Notes: generated from the sequence alone by a model not told the origin. 21,469 nucleotides of DNA from CAYRHS01 sp964424125 (GCA_964424125.1 CAYRHS010000036.1:1-21469), one strand, 5' to 3'. Numbered from the stretch's first letter, positions 6,208 to 13,591 are shown. Made by a program: numbers and translations.

Positions 6208-8151
6208 ATGAGCGTGGAAACCTCGAGACCCTCGAGCCGAGCCGAACGGCACCGCATCGGCGCCGACGAGCAGGTGTTCTTGATCCCCGAGCGGCGCCGG
6301 CCGAACGGCCCCGTGGTCACGGCCCGGCTGCGGCGCACCGCGGCGGGCTTCGGGATCGCATGGTTGCTCGCGCTCGTCCCGATCGTGGTGGATGCGTCGC
6401 CCCGCTGGAAGGCGTTCGGCCTCGGTGTGCTCCTGCCGGGCGGGGGCTTCCTCTACACCTCCGACGTGGTCTTCGTCGTCGTCACGATCCTGTTGTTGGC
6501 CCTGGCCGGCCTGGCGTGGTTCGGCAGCGGCATGATCATCGCGCCGCCGATCGTGTGGCTCGGCGCCGCGGGCCTGGCGACGTTGCGGACCCACACGGGG
6601 CTCTGGACGTGGGCCGAGTGGCTGGTCCCGGTCCTGCTCGGGGTACTCCTCGTCGGAGGTCTGATCGGGAGAGTGCTGTCGTTCCGCGCCGCCCGCCGGC
6701 GCGCGGTGGCGCGCAACGAGTACCTCGGTGAGCTCGCGGCACGGCCCGCCCCCGAGCCGCACCGCGAGGTCGCGGAGCTCGACGAGGAGGGCCTCGCCAC
6801 GCAGCGGTTCCTCCTCGACCGCGCGCTCCAGCCGCTCGAGGAGTTCGAGGGCTTCGACTGGGTCGAGCAGTTCCAGACGGCCGCGGTCCGCTACCAGTTG
6901 AACTTCTGCGCCTACGCGCTCGCCCTCGCCCAACAGGGTCATGCGCCCTCCTTCCGGGGCTACCTGTCCCTTGCCCAGCGCAACCTGATCGAGAAGATGA
7001 GCGACAAGCGGGTGTGGCGGTTCTGGCGGTGGGAGAACCTCTGGGGGAACCTCGACCCCAACCCGGACCCGATCATCAAGGACGACATCATGGTGTCGGG
7101 GTACCTGGGCGTCATGATCGGTGCCTACGAGTCCAACACCGGCGACGGCCGGTTCGGGGAGCCCGGTGCGCTGACGTTCCGGTGGAGCCCGCGTCGCGCC
7201 TTCGAGTACGACTTCGGCTCCATCGCAGCCGCGGTGCACGACAATATGACCGCCGCCGCGCTCGGCATGTACCCGTGCGAGCCGAACTGGGTCTACTCAG
7301 CGTGCAACACGTTCGGCATGAACACCCTCTTGCTCCACGACCGGCTGCGCGGCACCCGCTACGCCGACGACGTGCTCGGCCGGTTCGCGGAGTCCATGAA
7401 CGAGGAGTTCCTCACCGCCGACGGGCGCGTCACCGCCATTCGTTCGAGCCGCCTCGGCCTCACGATCCCTTCGCTCACCTCCACGATGGCCGACGCGGGC
7501 ATGGCGCTGTTCCTGAGCCCGAACCTGCCGGCGGCGGCCCGGCGAACCTGGACCCTCGTGGGCAAGGAGCTCGTCGACGTCCACGACGACGGCACCGTCG
7601 ACCTGGTGCTGCGGGGATGGGACCGACTCGACGTCGGCAACTACAGGCGTTCGGACGTCTCACCCCACGCCATCATCATGGCGGCGGCTCGCGAATGGGG
7701 CGACGAGGACGTGTACCGCGCCGTGCAGGCGTCGGCCGACCGGAAGTTCGAGCCCGTGACGACCGACGGGGTCCGCACGTACACGAAGGCGTCCACCCAG
7801 GCCAACGCCATGCTCGCCCTCGCCCGTTTCGGGCGCCGCGGCGGGTTTCACGACCTCGTGGCGGTGGGGCCCGACGACGCGATCCGCGAGGGTCCGGTCC
7901 TCGCCGAGGCCCCCTATCCCGACGTGCTCGTGGCGCGGGCGGTGAGCGACGGCGCGGCGCTCGACCTCGTGCTGCGGCCCGGCAGCGCGCGCGGCCGCTT
8001 TCCACTCGTGGTCGCGAACCTACGGCCCCACAGCCGCTACGCCGTCTCCGGCGCGACCGAGGCGTCGTTGGTGGCCGACGAATCGGGTCGAGCGCGCCTC
8101 GAGGTCGACCTCGACGATCGACGCGAGCTCCGTCTCGCACCGCAGGACTGA
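6208..8151 (+). CDS. Linalool dehydratase/isomerase-superfamily protein with N-terminal membrane domain
   Basis: 647 residues. Residues about 46-157 form roughly four membrane spans. Residues about 190-560 match the alpha/alpha-barrel of Castellaniella linalool dehydratase/isomerase (LDI) as I recall it: KRVW..W, DPI.K..IM..G and CEPN.....CN all line up in order and spacing. Cys357 and Cys366 (C-x8-C) correspond to LDI catalytic C171/C180, M295 to M125, Y229 to Y66, and D204 probably to D39. The LDI H129 position is Tyr299 here, and Y45 has no clear counterpart, so the substrate or chemistry may differ. The last 80 or so residues look like a small beta domain. The family dehydrates or isomerises tertiary allylic alcohols. 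ATG chosen for GGGGGAGG 5 nt upstream. The amidohydrolase gene follows with only 11 bp between. Confidence 0.85.
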   Translation: MSVETSRPSSRAERHRIGADEQVFLIPERRRPNGPVVTARLRRTAAGFGIAWLLALVPIVVDASPRWKAFGLGVLLPGGGFLYTSDVVFVVVTILLLALAGLAWFGSGMIIAPPIVWLGAAGLATLRTHTGLWTWAEWLVPVLLGVLLVGGLIGRVLSFRAARRRAVARNEYLGELAARPAPEPHREVAELDEEGLATQRFLLDRALQPLEEFEGFDWVEQFQTAAVRYQLNFCAYALALAQQGHAPSFRGYLSLAQRNLIEKMSDKRVWRFWRWENLWGNLDPNPDPIIKDDIMVSGYLGVMIGAYESNTGDGRFGEPGALTFRWSPRRAFEYDFGSIAAAVHDNMTAAALGMYPCEPNWVYSACNTFGMNTLLLHDRLRGTRYADDVLGRFAESMNEEFLTADGRVTAIRSSRLGLTIPSLTSTMADAGMALFLSPNLPAAARRTWTLVGKELVDVHDDGTVDLVLRGWDRLDVGNYRRSDVSPHAIIMAAAREWGDEDVYRAVQASADRKFEPVTTDGVRTYTKASTQANAMLALARFGRRGGFHDLVAVGPDDAIREGPVLAEAPYPDVLVARAVSDGAALDLVLRPGSARGRFPLVVANLRPHSRYAVSGATEASLVADESGRARLEVDLDDRRELRLAPQD

Positions 8152-8162
8152 GGGGGAGCACC

Positions 8163-9884
8163 ATGCACGATCTGATCATCCGGGGCGGGACCGTCGTGGA
8201 CGGCACCGGTGCCGCGCCCAGGACCGCCGACGTCGCCGTGACGGGAGATCGCATCGCCGAGGTGGGCCGCGTCGACGGGCTTGCGCGGCGCGTCGTCGAT
8301 GCGGACGGCCTTCTCGTGACTCCCGGGTTCGTGGACATCCACACCCACTACGACGGGCAGGCCACCTGGGATCCGCTGCTCACGCCGTCAGTGTGGCACG
8401 GGGTCACCACCGTGGTCATGGGCAACTGCGGGGTGGGCTTCGCGCCCGCGGAGCCCGCCCGGCGTCAGTGGTTGGTGGGCCTCATGGAGGGCGTCGAGGA
8501 CATCCCGGGGGCGGCGCTCGCCGACGGGATCCGGTGGGAGTGGGAGTCCTTCCCGGAGTACCTGGACGCGCTCGAGCGCATGCCGCGCGCGATCGACATC
8601 GGGACCCAGGTGCCCCACGCGGCCGTCCGCGCGTACGTGATGGGTGACGAGTGCGGGAACGAGACCGCGTCGCCCGGCCAGGTCGACGCGATGGCGGCGA
8701 TCGTCCGCGAGGGCCTCGAAGCCGGTGCCTTCGGGTTCTCCACCTCGCGCACCACGGTGCACCGTGCGGTCGACGGCGAGCCCGTACCCGGTACGTGGGC
8801 GGCCGAGGACGAGCTCCTCGCGATGGCGCAGGTGATCGCCGAACACGGTCGCGGGGTCTTCGAGCTCGCGCCCGCGGGCATCGTCGGCGAGGACGTGCTC
8901 GCGCCCGAGCAGGAGCTGGGATGGATCCGGCGCGTGGCCGAGGCGACCGGAACGCGGATCTCGTTCCTCATGAACCAGCACGAGGCCGACCCCACGCAGT
9001 GGGAGCGCATGATCGAGCTGGCGCGGCGAGCGTGGACCGACGGCCTCGACGTCCGTCCGCAGGTCCAGGGTCGGCCGGTGAACGTCCTGGTCGGTCACGA
9101 GACGACCTTCAACCCCTTCAACGGGCTGCCGACCTACCGCAAGGAGCTGGCGGACCTCCCCTTGCCGGAGCGCGTCGCGGCGATGCGGCGCACGGACCTG
9201 CGGGGAAGTCTCATGGCGGAGGACCCCGACGAGCACGATCTCCTCGCGGCGATCATCGGCTGGAAGTGGGATCGGATCTTCCCGCTCGGGGACCCGCCCG
9301 ACTACGAGCCTCCGCCCGAGGCGTCGATCGCGGCACGTGCCGCCCGGGAAGGGCGGGATCCCAAGGAGGTCGTCTACGACGCGCTCCTCGAGGACGACGG
9401 CCGGGCCCTGCTGATGTACGCCGCCCTCAACTACGCCGACGGCGATCTGGAACCCGTGCGCAAGATGCTGAGTGAGCCGCAGGTGATACTCGGCGGCTCC
9501 GACGGCGGGGCCCACTGCGGCACGATCTGCGACGCGAGCACCCCGACGTTCATGCTCACCCACTGGTCGCGTGATCGCACCCGCGGCGAGCGGCTGCCGC
9601 TCGAGTGGGTCGTGAAGAAGCAGACGTCGGACACGGCCTCGGCCTACGGGTTCGACGATCGCGGAGCCCTGCGCCCTGGAGCGCGGGCCGACCTCAACGT
9701 GCTCGACTACGAAGGCCTGCGGCTCGAGCCTCCCCGTGTCACCCGTGACCTGCCCTCCGGCGCCTCGCGTCTCGTGCAGCGGGCGCACGGGTACCAGCTC
9801 ACCGCGGTGGCGGGCACGGTCATCGCCGAGCACGGTGAGGACACCGGGGCCCGCCCCGGTCGCCTCGTGCGGAGCTCCGGCTAG
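8163..9884 (+). CDS. D-aminoacylase / N-acyl-D-amino-acid deacylase-family amidohydrolase
   Basis: 573 residues; metal-dependent amidohydrolase of the urease-like superfamily. N-terminal beta-sandwich: DLIIRGGTVVDGTG. Metal-site motifs: HTHYD (H60, H62), GNCGVGF (C89, the cysteine ligand typical of D-aminoacylases), NQHEAD (H273) and GSDGGAHCGT with the catalytic Asp D447. The C-terminal sandwich contains GALRPGARADLNVLDYEGL. The family removes acyl groups from N-acyl-D-amino acids, but many actinobacterial members annotated this way have unknown substrates and may hydrolyse other amides or ring bonds. The start has GGGGGAG immediately after the upstream stop with 4 nt spacing, the same arrangement as the molybdoenzyme gene. 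That makes co-translation with the LDI-like gene very likely. Its TAG stop shares CTAG with the convergent neighbour. Confidence 0.9.
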   Translation: MHDLIIRGGTVVDGTGAAPRTADVAVTGDRIAEVGRVDGLARRVVDADGLLVTPGFVDIHTHYDGQATWDPLLTPSVWHGVTTVVMGNCGVGFAPAEPARRQWLVGLMEGVEDIPGAALADGIRWEWESFPEYLDALERMPRAIDIGTQVPHAAVRAYVMGDECGNETASPGQVDAMAAIVREGLEAGAFGFSTSRTTVHRAVDGEPVPGTWAAEDELLAMAQVIAEHGRGVFELAPAGIVGEDVLAPEQELGWIRRVAEATGTRISFLMNQHEADPTQWERMIELARRAWTDGLDVRPQVQGRPVNVLVGHETTFNPFNGLPTYRKELADLPLPERVAAMRRTDLRGSLMAEDPDEHDLLAAIIGWKWDRIFPLGDPPDYEPPPEASIAARAAREGRDPKEVVYDALLEDDGRALLMYAALNYADGDLEPVRKMLSEPQVILGGSDGGAHCGTICDASTPTFMLTHWSRDRTRGERLPLEWVVKKQTSDTASAYGFDDRGALRPGARADLNVLDYEGLRLEPPRVTRDLPSGASRLVQRAHGYQLTAVAGTVIAEHGEDTGARPGRLVRSSG

Positions 9885-10477
9885 TCGTTCTCGTTTCGTT
9901 CCTGCTCGCCGAGCGCCGCCAGGCGGTCCCGGGCGGCGTCGAGGGCACGACGATGCTCCGCGATCTCGCGTCGCAGACGCATCGCTTCGTCGGCGTCGTC
10001 CTCCGGATCGGCGACGAGCTCGATGCGCGTGGGTCGGTTTCTCGTCCCCCGCTCGACGCGGGCCAGACCCGCGTCGACGAGCTGACCGAGGGCGCGGCTC
10101 ACGCTCGGCGGACCCACGTCCAGCTCGCGGGCCACGTCGACGAGCGGGTACTCGACGACCCCGCCGTCCGAGAGGTTGCCGAGGTGCAGCAGCAGCCGGT
10201 CCGCGAGCGACCGGCGCTCGGTGGCGGCGTTCTCCTCGACGGGAGTGGAGTCGAGGACGCGCAGGTGCGTCGGGCTCCGACCGTGACCGCGCTGCACCAC
10301 CTCCACCCGCCGGGCGTCGGCGAGGAGCCGCAGCCCGCGTGAGACCCGCGTCGGCGAGAACCCGAGATCGTCGGCGACCTTGTTCATGAACCCGGTGAAC
10401 TGCCCGTCCTCCGAGTCCGCGACCAGACGCGTGAGCAGCGCGTTCGCGCCGTCGACAGCGCGTGACTCGGCCGGCAT
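9881..10477 (-). CDS. Tandem winged-helix DNA-binding protein with C-terminal coiled coil
   Basis: 198 residues, no enzymatic motifs. Two helix-turn-helix units are visible: residues about 12-72 (VADDLGFSPTRVSRGLRLLA, then a wing with VEVVQRGHGRSP) and about 86-147 (VARELDVGPPSVSRALGQLV, then a wing with RVERGTRNRPTRIEL). A charged helix from about 153 to the end (AMRLRREIAEHRRALDAARD) is probably a coiled coil. The two units have similar wording, suggesting internal duplication. The likely role is a transcription factor or DNA-organising protein (inference). ATG chosen at 10477, one base after the stop of the upstream unknown gene (TGA-C-ATG), so the two are translationally coupled. The frame is open further upstream, but only as Arg/Ser-rich noise over the neighbouring gene. 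Confidence 0.75.
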   Translation of the reverse strand: MPAESRAVDGANALLTRLVADSEDGQFTGFMNKVADDLGFSPTRVSRGLRLLADARRVEVVQRGHGRSPTHLRVLDSTPVEENAATERRSLADRLLLHLGNLSDGGVVEYPLVDVARELDVGPPSVSRALGQLVDAGLARVERGTRNRPTRIELVADPEDDADEAMRLRREIAEHRRALDAARDRLAALGEQERNEND

Positions 10478-10478
10478 G

Positions 10479-10850
10479 TCAGTCGGAGACCAGTCCCCAG
10501 CGCTCCAGGATCGTCGCCAGCATGGACGTCCCGCCGGCGCCGGGCGCTTCGGGCGGCCGGGCTCGGTCGATCCGGAACGCCTGGAGGAACGACGGCGCCC
10601 CGTAGCGGAGCTCCTGGAAGGCCTCGGTGGCCGCGAACTCGTCGAGCTGGTCGGGGGTTCCCTCCAGGACCATGAGGCCGGCACGGTTGGTCAGGTCGCC
10701 GTCCTCGAAGCCGTACCAGCGGAACGCCCGTAACCGGCCCGCGCCGAGTGCCTCGTCGACGTGGGCGAGGAAGGTGTTCACGAGCTCGAACGCGGACTTC
10801 TCGCGGTGGTGCGCGGGATGGCCGAGGGTGAGGACGATCGCGCCGGTCAC
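10479..10850 (-). CDS. Small unknown protein, possible ferredoxin-like alpha/beta fold
   Basis: 123 residues, soluble, no signal peptide. It begins with a beta strand (GAIVLTLGHP), then a long helix (EKSAFELVNTFLAHVDEALG), strands (LRAFRWYGFEDGD, RAGLMVLEGT), a helix (QLDEFAATEAFQELRYGAP) and a Gly/Pro linker to a final short helix. The pattern resembles small alpha/beta-barrel proteins, but I do not recognise a named family and do not assign a function. GTG start with TATCCT (10864-10859) 8 nt upstream and no Shine-Dalgarno sequence, so probably leaderless. It is first in a two-gene unit with the tandem winged-helix protein and may act as its sensor or partner (inference from coupling only). 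Confidence 0.65.
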   Translation of the reverse strand: MTGAIVLTLGHPAHHREKSAFELVNTFLAHVDEALGAGRLRAFRWYGFEDGDLTNRAGLMVLEGTPDQLDEFAATEAFQELRYGAPSFLQAFRIDRARPPEAPGAGGTSMLATILERWGLVSD

Positions 10851-10917
10851 GTCGCGAGAGGATACGACAGGCGCCCGGCGGAGGGTCGGCGTCGAGACGG
10901 ATCGCTAGCCTGCGTAC
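10851..10917. promoter_or_regulatory. Divergent leaderless promoter pair
   Basis: A 67-bp gap between two outward-facing GTG starts. Minus strand: TATCCT at 10864-10859, 8 nt from the GTG at 10850. Plus strand: TAGCCT at 10906-10911, 6 nt from the GTG at 10918. Neither gene has a purine-rich ribosome site. This spacing places transcription starts at or near the GTGs. No clear -35 elements are seen. Confidence 0.5.
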
Positions 10918-11844
10918 GTGCGCGTGCTGAACCAGATGGGGTCGGCCGCGACGGAAGCAATCCGTTCCGCGGCGCCGGACGTCGAGGTCGTCGAAGTTCC
11001 CTTCGATCGCGTCGAACCCGGCACCCGAGGCGAGATCCTCTTCGGTGCCTGGAACGCGTCGCCGGTCTTCGGGCAGCTCGACGAGCTCGGCGTGCGCTGG
11101 GTCCACGTGGCGGGTACGGGCGTCGACGGCTACGACCCCGTCCTCTACGCCAACGATCGGCTGGTCACGGCATCCCGAGGTGCGAGCGCGATCCCGATCG
11201 CCGAGTTCGTGCTCGCCGCGCTGCTCACCTTCGAGAAGAAGCTCCCCGCGACGTGGCTCGACGAGCCCCCCGAGCACTGGAACCTCGCCTCGCTCGGCGA
11301 ACTCTCGGGCAAGGTCCTGGGGCTCGTGGGACTGGGGGGAATCGGCACCGCGGTCGCCGAACGGGCGCTTCCCTTCGGGATGCGTGTGCTCGCGATCCGC
11401 CGCACCGGTCGCGCGAGCTCCGTCGCCGGCGTCGAGCTCACAACCGAACTCGCGCCAGTGCTGGAACAGGCCGATCACCTCGTGCTCGCCGCGCCCGCCA
11501 CGCCCCGAACCCGCGCCCTGCTGAACGCCGACACGCTCGCGGCCGTGAAGCCGGGCGTGCACGTCGTCAACGTCGCACGAGGCGATCTCGTCGACGAGGA
11601 GGCACTGCGAGCGGCGCTCGACGACGGGAGGGTGGCCTGCGCGACGCTCGACGTCGTCACGCCGGAGCCGCTCCCCTCGGGTCACTGGATGTACGACCAC
11701 CCCTCGGTCCGCCTCAGCGCTCACGTCTCGTGGAGCTCGCCGCGTCTGCTCGAGCGCGTCACGGCGATCTTCGTTGCCAACCTCCGTCGCTACCTGCGCG
11801 GCGAGCCCCTCGAGTTCGTGGTCGACCCGGACGAGGGCTACTGA
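10918..11844 (+). CDS. D-isomer-specific 2-hydroxyacid dehydrogenase family protein
   Basis: 308 residues; NAD(P)-dependent oxidoreductase interconverting a 2-hydroxy acid and a 2-keto acid. The Rossmann dinucleotide motif is GLVGLGGIGTAV in the middle. The catalytic triad is visible: Arg221 in VNVARGDLVDEEAL, Glu250 in DVVTPEPLP and His269 in RLSAHVSW. The N-terminal substrate half has the usual HVAGTGVDGYD and ASRGASAIPIAEF strings. Length is typical of the family. The substrate (glyoxylate, hydroxypyruvate, phosphoglycerate or other) is not decidable; the protein is too short for the ACT domain of many SerA enzymes. The GTG start is supported by the leaderless-type TAGCCT 6 nt upstream. 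Its 3' end overlaps the convergent alkyltransferase gene by 7 bp. Confidence 0.9.
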   Translation: MRVLNQMGSAATEAIRSAAPDVEVVEVPFDRVEPGTRGEILFGAWNASPVFGQLDELGVRWVHVAGTGVDGYDPVLYANDRLVTASRGASAIPIAEFVLAALLTFEKKLPATWLDEPPEHWNLASLGELSGKVLGLVGLGGIGTAVAERALPFGMRVLAIRRTGRASSVAGVELTTELAPVLEQADHLVLAAPATPRTRALLNADTLAAVKPGVHVVNVARGDLVDEEALRAALDDGRVACATLDVVTPEPLPSGHWMYDHPSVRLSAHVSWSSPRLLERVTAIFVANLRRYLRGEPLEFVVDPDEGY

Positions 11845-12449
11845 GCAGCCGCGTGCGACTCGAGCGCGAGGAGCTGCTCCTTGCGATCGAGACCGCCGCC
11901 GTAGCCGCCGAGTCCGCCACCGGTGCGCACCACGCGATGGCAGGGGACAACGATGGCGACCCAGTTCGCGCCGAGCGCGTTCCCGGCCGCTCGTGTCGCC
12001 CGCGGGCTGCCGGCCGAACGAGCGACCTCGGCGTAGGTGGTCACCTCGCCGTAGGGGACGCGTGTGGTCGACCGGAGCACGCGGCGCGAGAAACCGTGCA
12101 CGAAGCGCCAGTCGACGTCGAGGTCGAACGAGTGACGTCCGGCCGCGAAGTACTGGTCGAGCTCCCGGCGCGCCGGATCCAGGCGAGCGGGCGCGGAGAG
12201 GATGCGCGGGGAGATCCGGTCCGAGATCCCCTGGAGGACCTGGTCGACGTCGTCGGTGTCGTACGCGAGCCGCACGATGCCGCGTGGCGTCGCGGCGAGC
12301 AGGAGGCGGCCGAGCGGTGAGTCGTGGCTGGTGTAGGCGACGTCGACGTCGTCGGCGACGGTCTCGACCAGGCGCCTCGCGGCGCGGGCCGCTCGGTCGT
12401 CAACGCGTCGGGGCGGTCGCGCGAGCAGGTCGGCCGGATCGGAGGTCAT
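11838..12449 (-). CDS. ogt: Methylated-DNA--protein-cysteine methyltransferase (O6-alkylguanine repair)
   Basis: 203 residues. It transfers an alkyl group from O6-alkylguanine in DNA to its own cysteine, a suicide repair reaction. The active-site motif is VPCHRVV with Cys170, followed by GGLGGYGGGLDRKEQLLALE. The DNA-binding helix has RAAGNALGANWVAIV, and VPYGEVTTYAEVAR precedes it. A roughly 40-residue charged N-terminal extension (ADLLARPPRRVDDRAARAAR) precedes the start of the ribonuclease-like domain (DVAYTSHDSPLGRLLLAATP). The ATG at 12449 overlaps the sigma-factor stop by 4 bp (ATGA), so it is translationally coupled. I have seen this sigma-alkyltransferase pairing in actinobacteria; the extension could have a sigma-related role (inference). 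Confidence 0.92.
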   Translation of the reverse strand: MTSDPADLLARPPRRVDDRAARAARRLVETVADDVDVAYTSHDSPLGRLLLAATPRGIVRLAYDTDDVDQVLQGISDRISPRILSAPARLDPARRELDQYFAAGRHSFDLDVDWRFVHGFSRRVLRSTTRVPYGEVTTYAEVARSAGSPRATRAAGNALGANWVAIVVPCHRVVRTGGGLGGYGGGLDRKEQLLALESHAAAQ

Positions 12450-12907
12450 GGGAGCACCTTTCGGAGACGGCCGAGCCCCTCGTGCGCGCTGCGCCGGGCC
12501 GCGGCCTCGGAGCAGTCGAGTACGCGGCCGATGTCTCGGTAGGGGAGATCCTCGACGTAGCGCAGGAGGAGCGCGCCCCGTTGCTTCGGGGGGAGCTCGC
12601 GCACCGCCCGCCAGATCGAGTCGTCCCATCCGTCCGAGTCGGCAACGCCGGGCGGCGGGAGGCGGCGCTGCCGGTCGCGTTCGCGTCGCCGGGCGCGGTG
12701 GTGGTCGAGCGCCTTGCGATGGGCGATCGTGAGGACCCAGCCCCGCAGGTTGGAGCGGGACCGGAGCCGCGGGTAGGCGCGCAGCGCCGCGAGGAAGGTC
12801 TCCTGGAACACGTCGTCGGCGTCGTCGGCGCCGACGGAGGCCGCGGCGAAGCGCCACACCACCTCACGCTGCTCGTCCAGGAACCGTTGGAACGGCGGCA
12901 GGCTCAC
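12446..12907 (-). CDS. Short ECF-type RNA polymerase sigma factor
   Basis: 153 residues from the chosen GTG. Region 2 covers about residues 5-75: RFLDEQREVVWRFAAASVG, DDADDVFQETFLAALRAYP and NLRGWVLTIAHRKALDHHRA. An acidic linker follows, then region 4: LPPKQRGALLLRYVEDLPYR and DIGRVLDCSEAAARRSAHEG. The frame is open for 27 more codons upstream to 12988, but that part is Arg/Cys-rich, overlaps the nitroreductase gene and precedes region 2, so I take GTG at 12907. No ribosome site is obvious. No dedicated anti-sigma gene is adjacent; the overlapping downstream gene is the DNA alkyltransferase, which suggests control of a DNA-damage or alkylation response (inference). Confidence 0.88.
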   Translation of the reverse strand: MSLPPFQRFLDEQREVVWRFAAASVGADDADDVFQETFLAALRAYPRLRSRSNLRGWVLTIAHRKALDHHRARRRERDRQRRLPPPGVADSDGWDDSIWRAVRELPPKQRGALLLRYVEDLPYRDIGRVLDCSEAAARRSAHEGLGRLRKVLP

Positions 12908-12951
12908 GTCGATACAACGTCGGCACGAGGCATTTCGTGAGATCCCACGCG

Positions 12952-13560
12952 CTACCAGCCGGATCCGAAGCGCTCGCGATGGGCACACGCGGTCACGGGC
13001 TTCCGGCGGGGTGGCCCGAGCGGGTGGGCGGGGACGCCGACGGGCACCACCGCAACGGGCCGGATGTGCGGTGGGAGCTCGACGATCGCCGCCAGCTCGT
13101 CCGTCGCGAACGTCGGAAGCGTCGTCAGGGCCGAGCCCAGGCCGAGGGCATTCGCCCCGAGCAGGAGATTCTGGATCGCGGGGAAGATCGAAGCGTCGAG
13201 CGCCGGTTCGAGGACCGCGTCCGAGTCGGCGGCGACCACGACGAGGACGGGGGCCGCGGCGATGCCTCCCTCCGCACCGCGATCGACGTCGGCGAACAAG
13301 CCCGGCGCCACCCGGTCGCGGGCGAAGTCACGGGCCACGTCGTGCCACGCGCGGCGGGTCAGGGCGCCGATCTGCTCCCGCCGCTGGCGGTCGCGGACCA
13401 CGACGAAGACCCACGGCTGGGAGTTCTCGGCGCTCGGTGCGTGGGTCGCTCCCTCGAGGACTCGTTCCAGCACCACGTCCGGGACGGGCTCGTCGGCGAA
13501 CGCCCGGCAGGCCCGTTGGGTGAGCACGACGTCGAAGAACGGCAGGTCGTCGGGCGGCAC
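12952..13560 (-). CDS. Nitroreductase-family flavoprotein
   Basis: 202 residues from GTG at 13560. FMN-dependent NAD(P)H oxidoreductase fold. Visible landmarks: the N-terminal phosphate-contacting QRACRAFADEPVPDVVLERV, the APSAENSQPWVFVVV strand and loop, and the C-terminal helix IFPAIQNLLLGANALGLGSA followed by VVPVGVPAHP. The family reduces nitro groups, quinones or enones, and includes dehalogenases and BluB-like enzymes; the substrate is unknown. An ATG at 13593 is also possible (11 more residues), but its CATG would overlap the start codon of the divergent ligase and it lacks a ribosome site. The GTG has TAGTGT (13573-13568) 7 nt upstream. The sigma factor gene begins 44 bp after its stop. 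Confidence 0.88.
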   Translation of the reverse strand: MPPDDLPFFDVVLTQRACRAFADEPVPDVVLERVLEGATHAPSAENSQPWVFVVVRDRQRREQIGALTRRAWHDVARDFARDRVAPGLFADVDRGAEGGIAAAPVLVVVAADSDAVLEPALDASIFPAIQNLLLGANALGLGSALTTLPTFATDELAAIVELPPHIRPVAVVPVGVPAHPLGPPRRKPVTACAHRERFGSGW

Positions 13561-13591
13561 GGTCCGTACACTACGGCCGGAGCTGACGCCC
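13561..13591. promoter_or_regulatory. Back-to-back promoter with shared TACACTA core
   Basis: Within 31 bp, TACACT on the plus strand (13567-13572) and TAGTGT on the minus strand (13573-13568) overlap almost completely. The minus hexamer is 7 nt from the nitroreductase GTG. The plus hexamer is about 19 nt from the ligase ATG, with GGAG at 13579-13582 between. Simultaneous use in both directions seems sterically unlikely. Confidence 0.4.

Noticed and set aside
5791..7239. Long minus-strand open frame opposite the molybdoenzyme and the LDI-like gene
   Set aside because: Runs of Arg, Gln, Pro and Glu and no recognisable motif; it crosses two well-supported genes on the other strand.
10384..11724. 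Minus-strand open frame running across the hydroxyacid dehydrogenase into the unknown and winged-helix genes
   Set aside because: Arg/Gly/Pro/Glu-rich and antisense to the dehydrogenase catalytic motifs; a shadow frame.
12908..12988. Longer start for the ECF sigma factor (27 more codons)
   Set aside because: The extension is Arg/Cys-rich, overlaps the nitroreductase 3' end and precedes the start of sigma region 2; the GTG at 12907 fits better.
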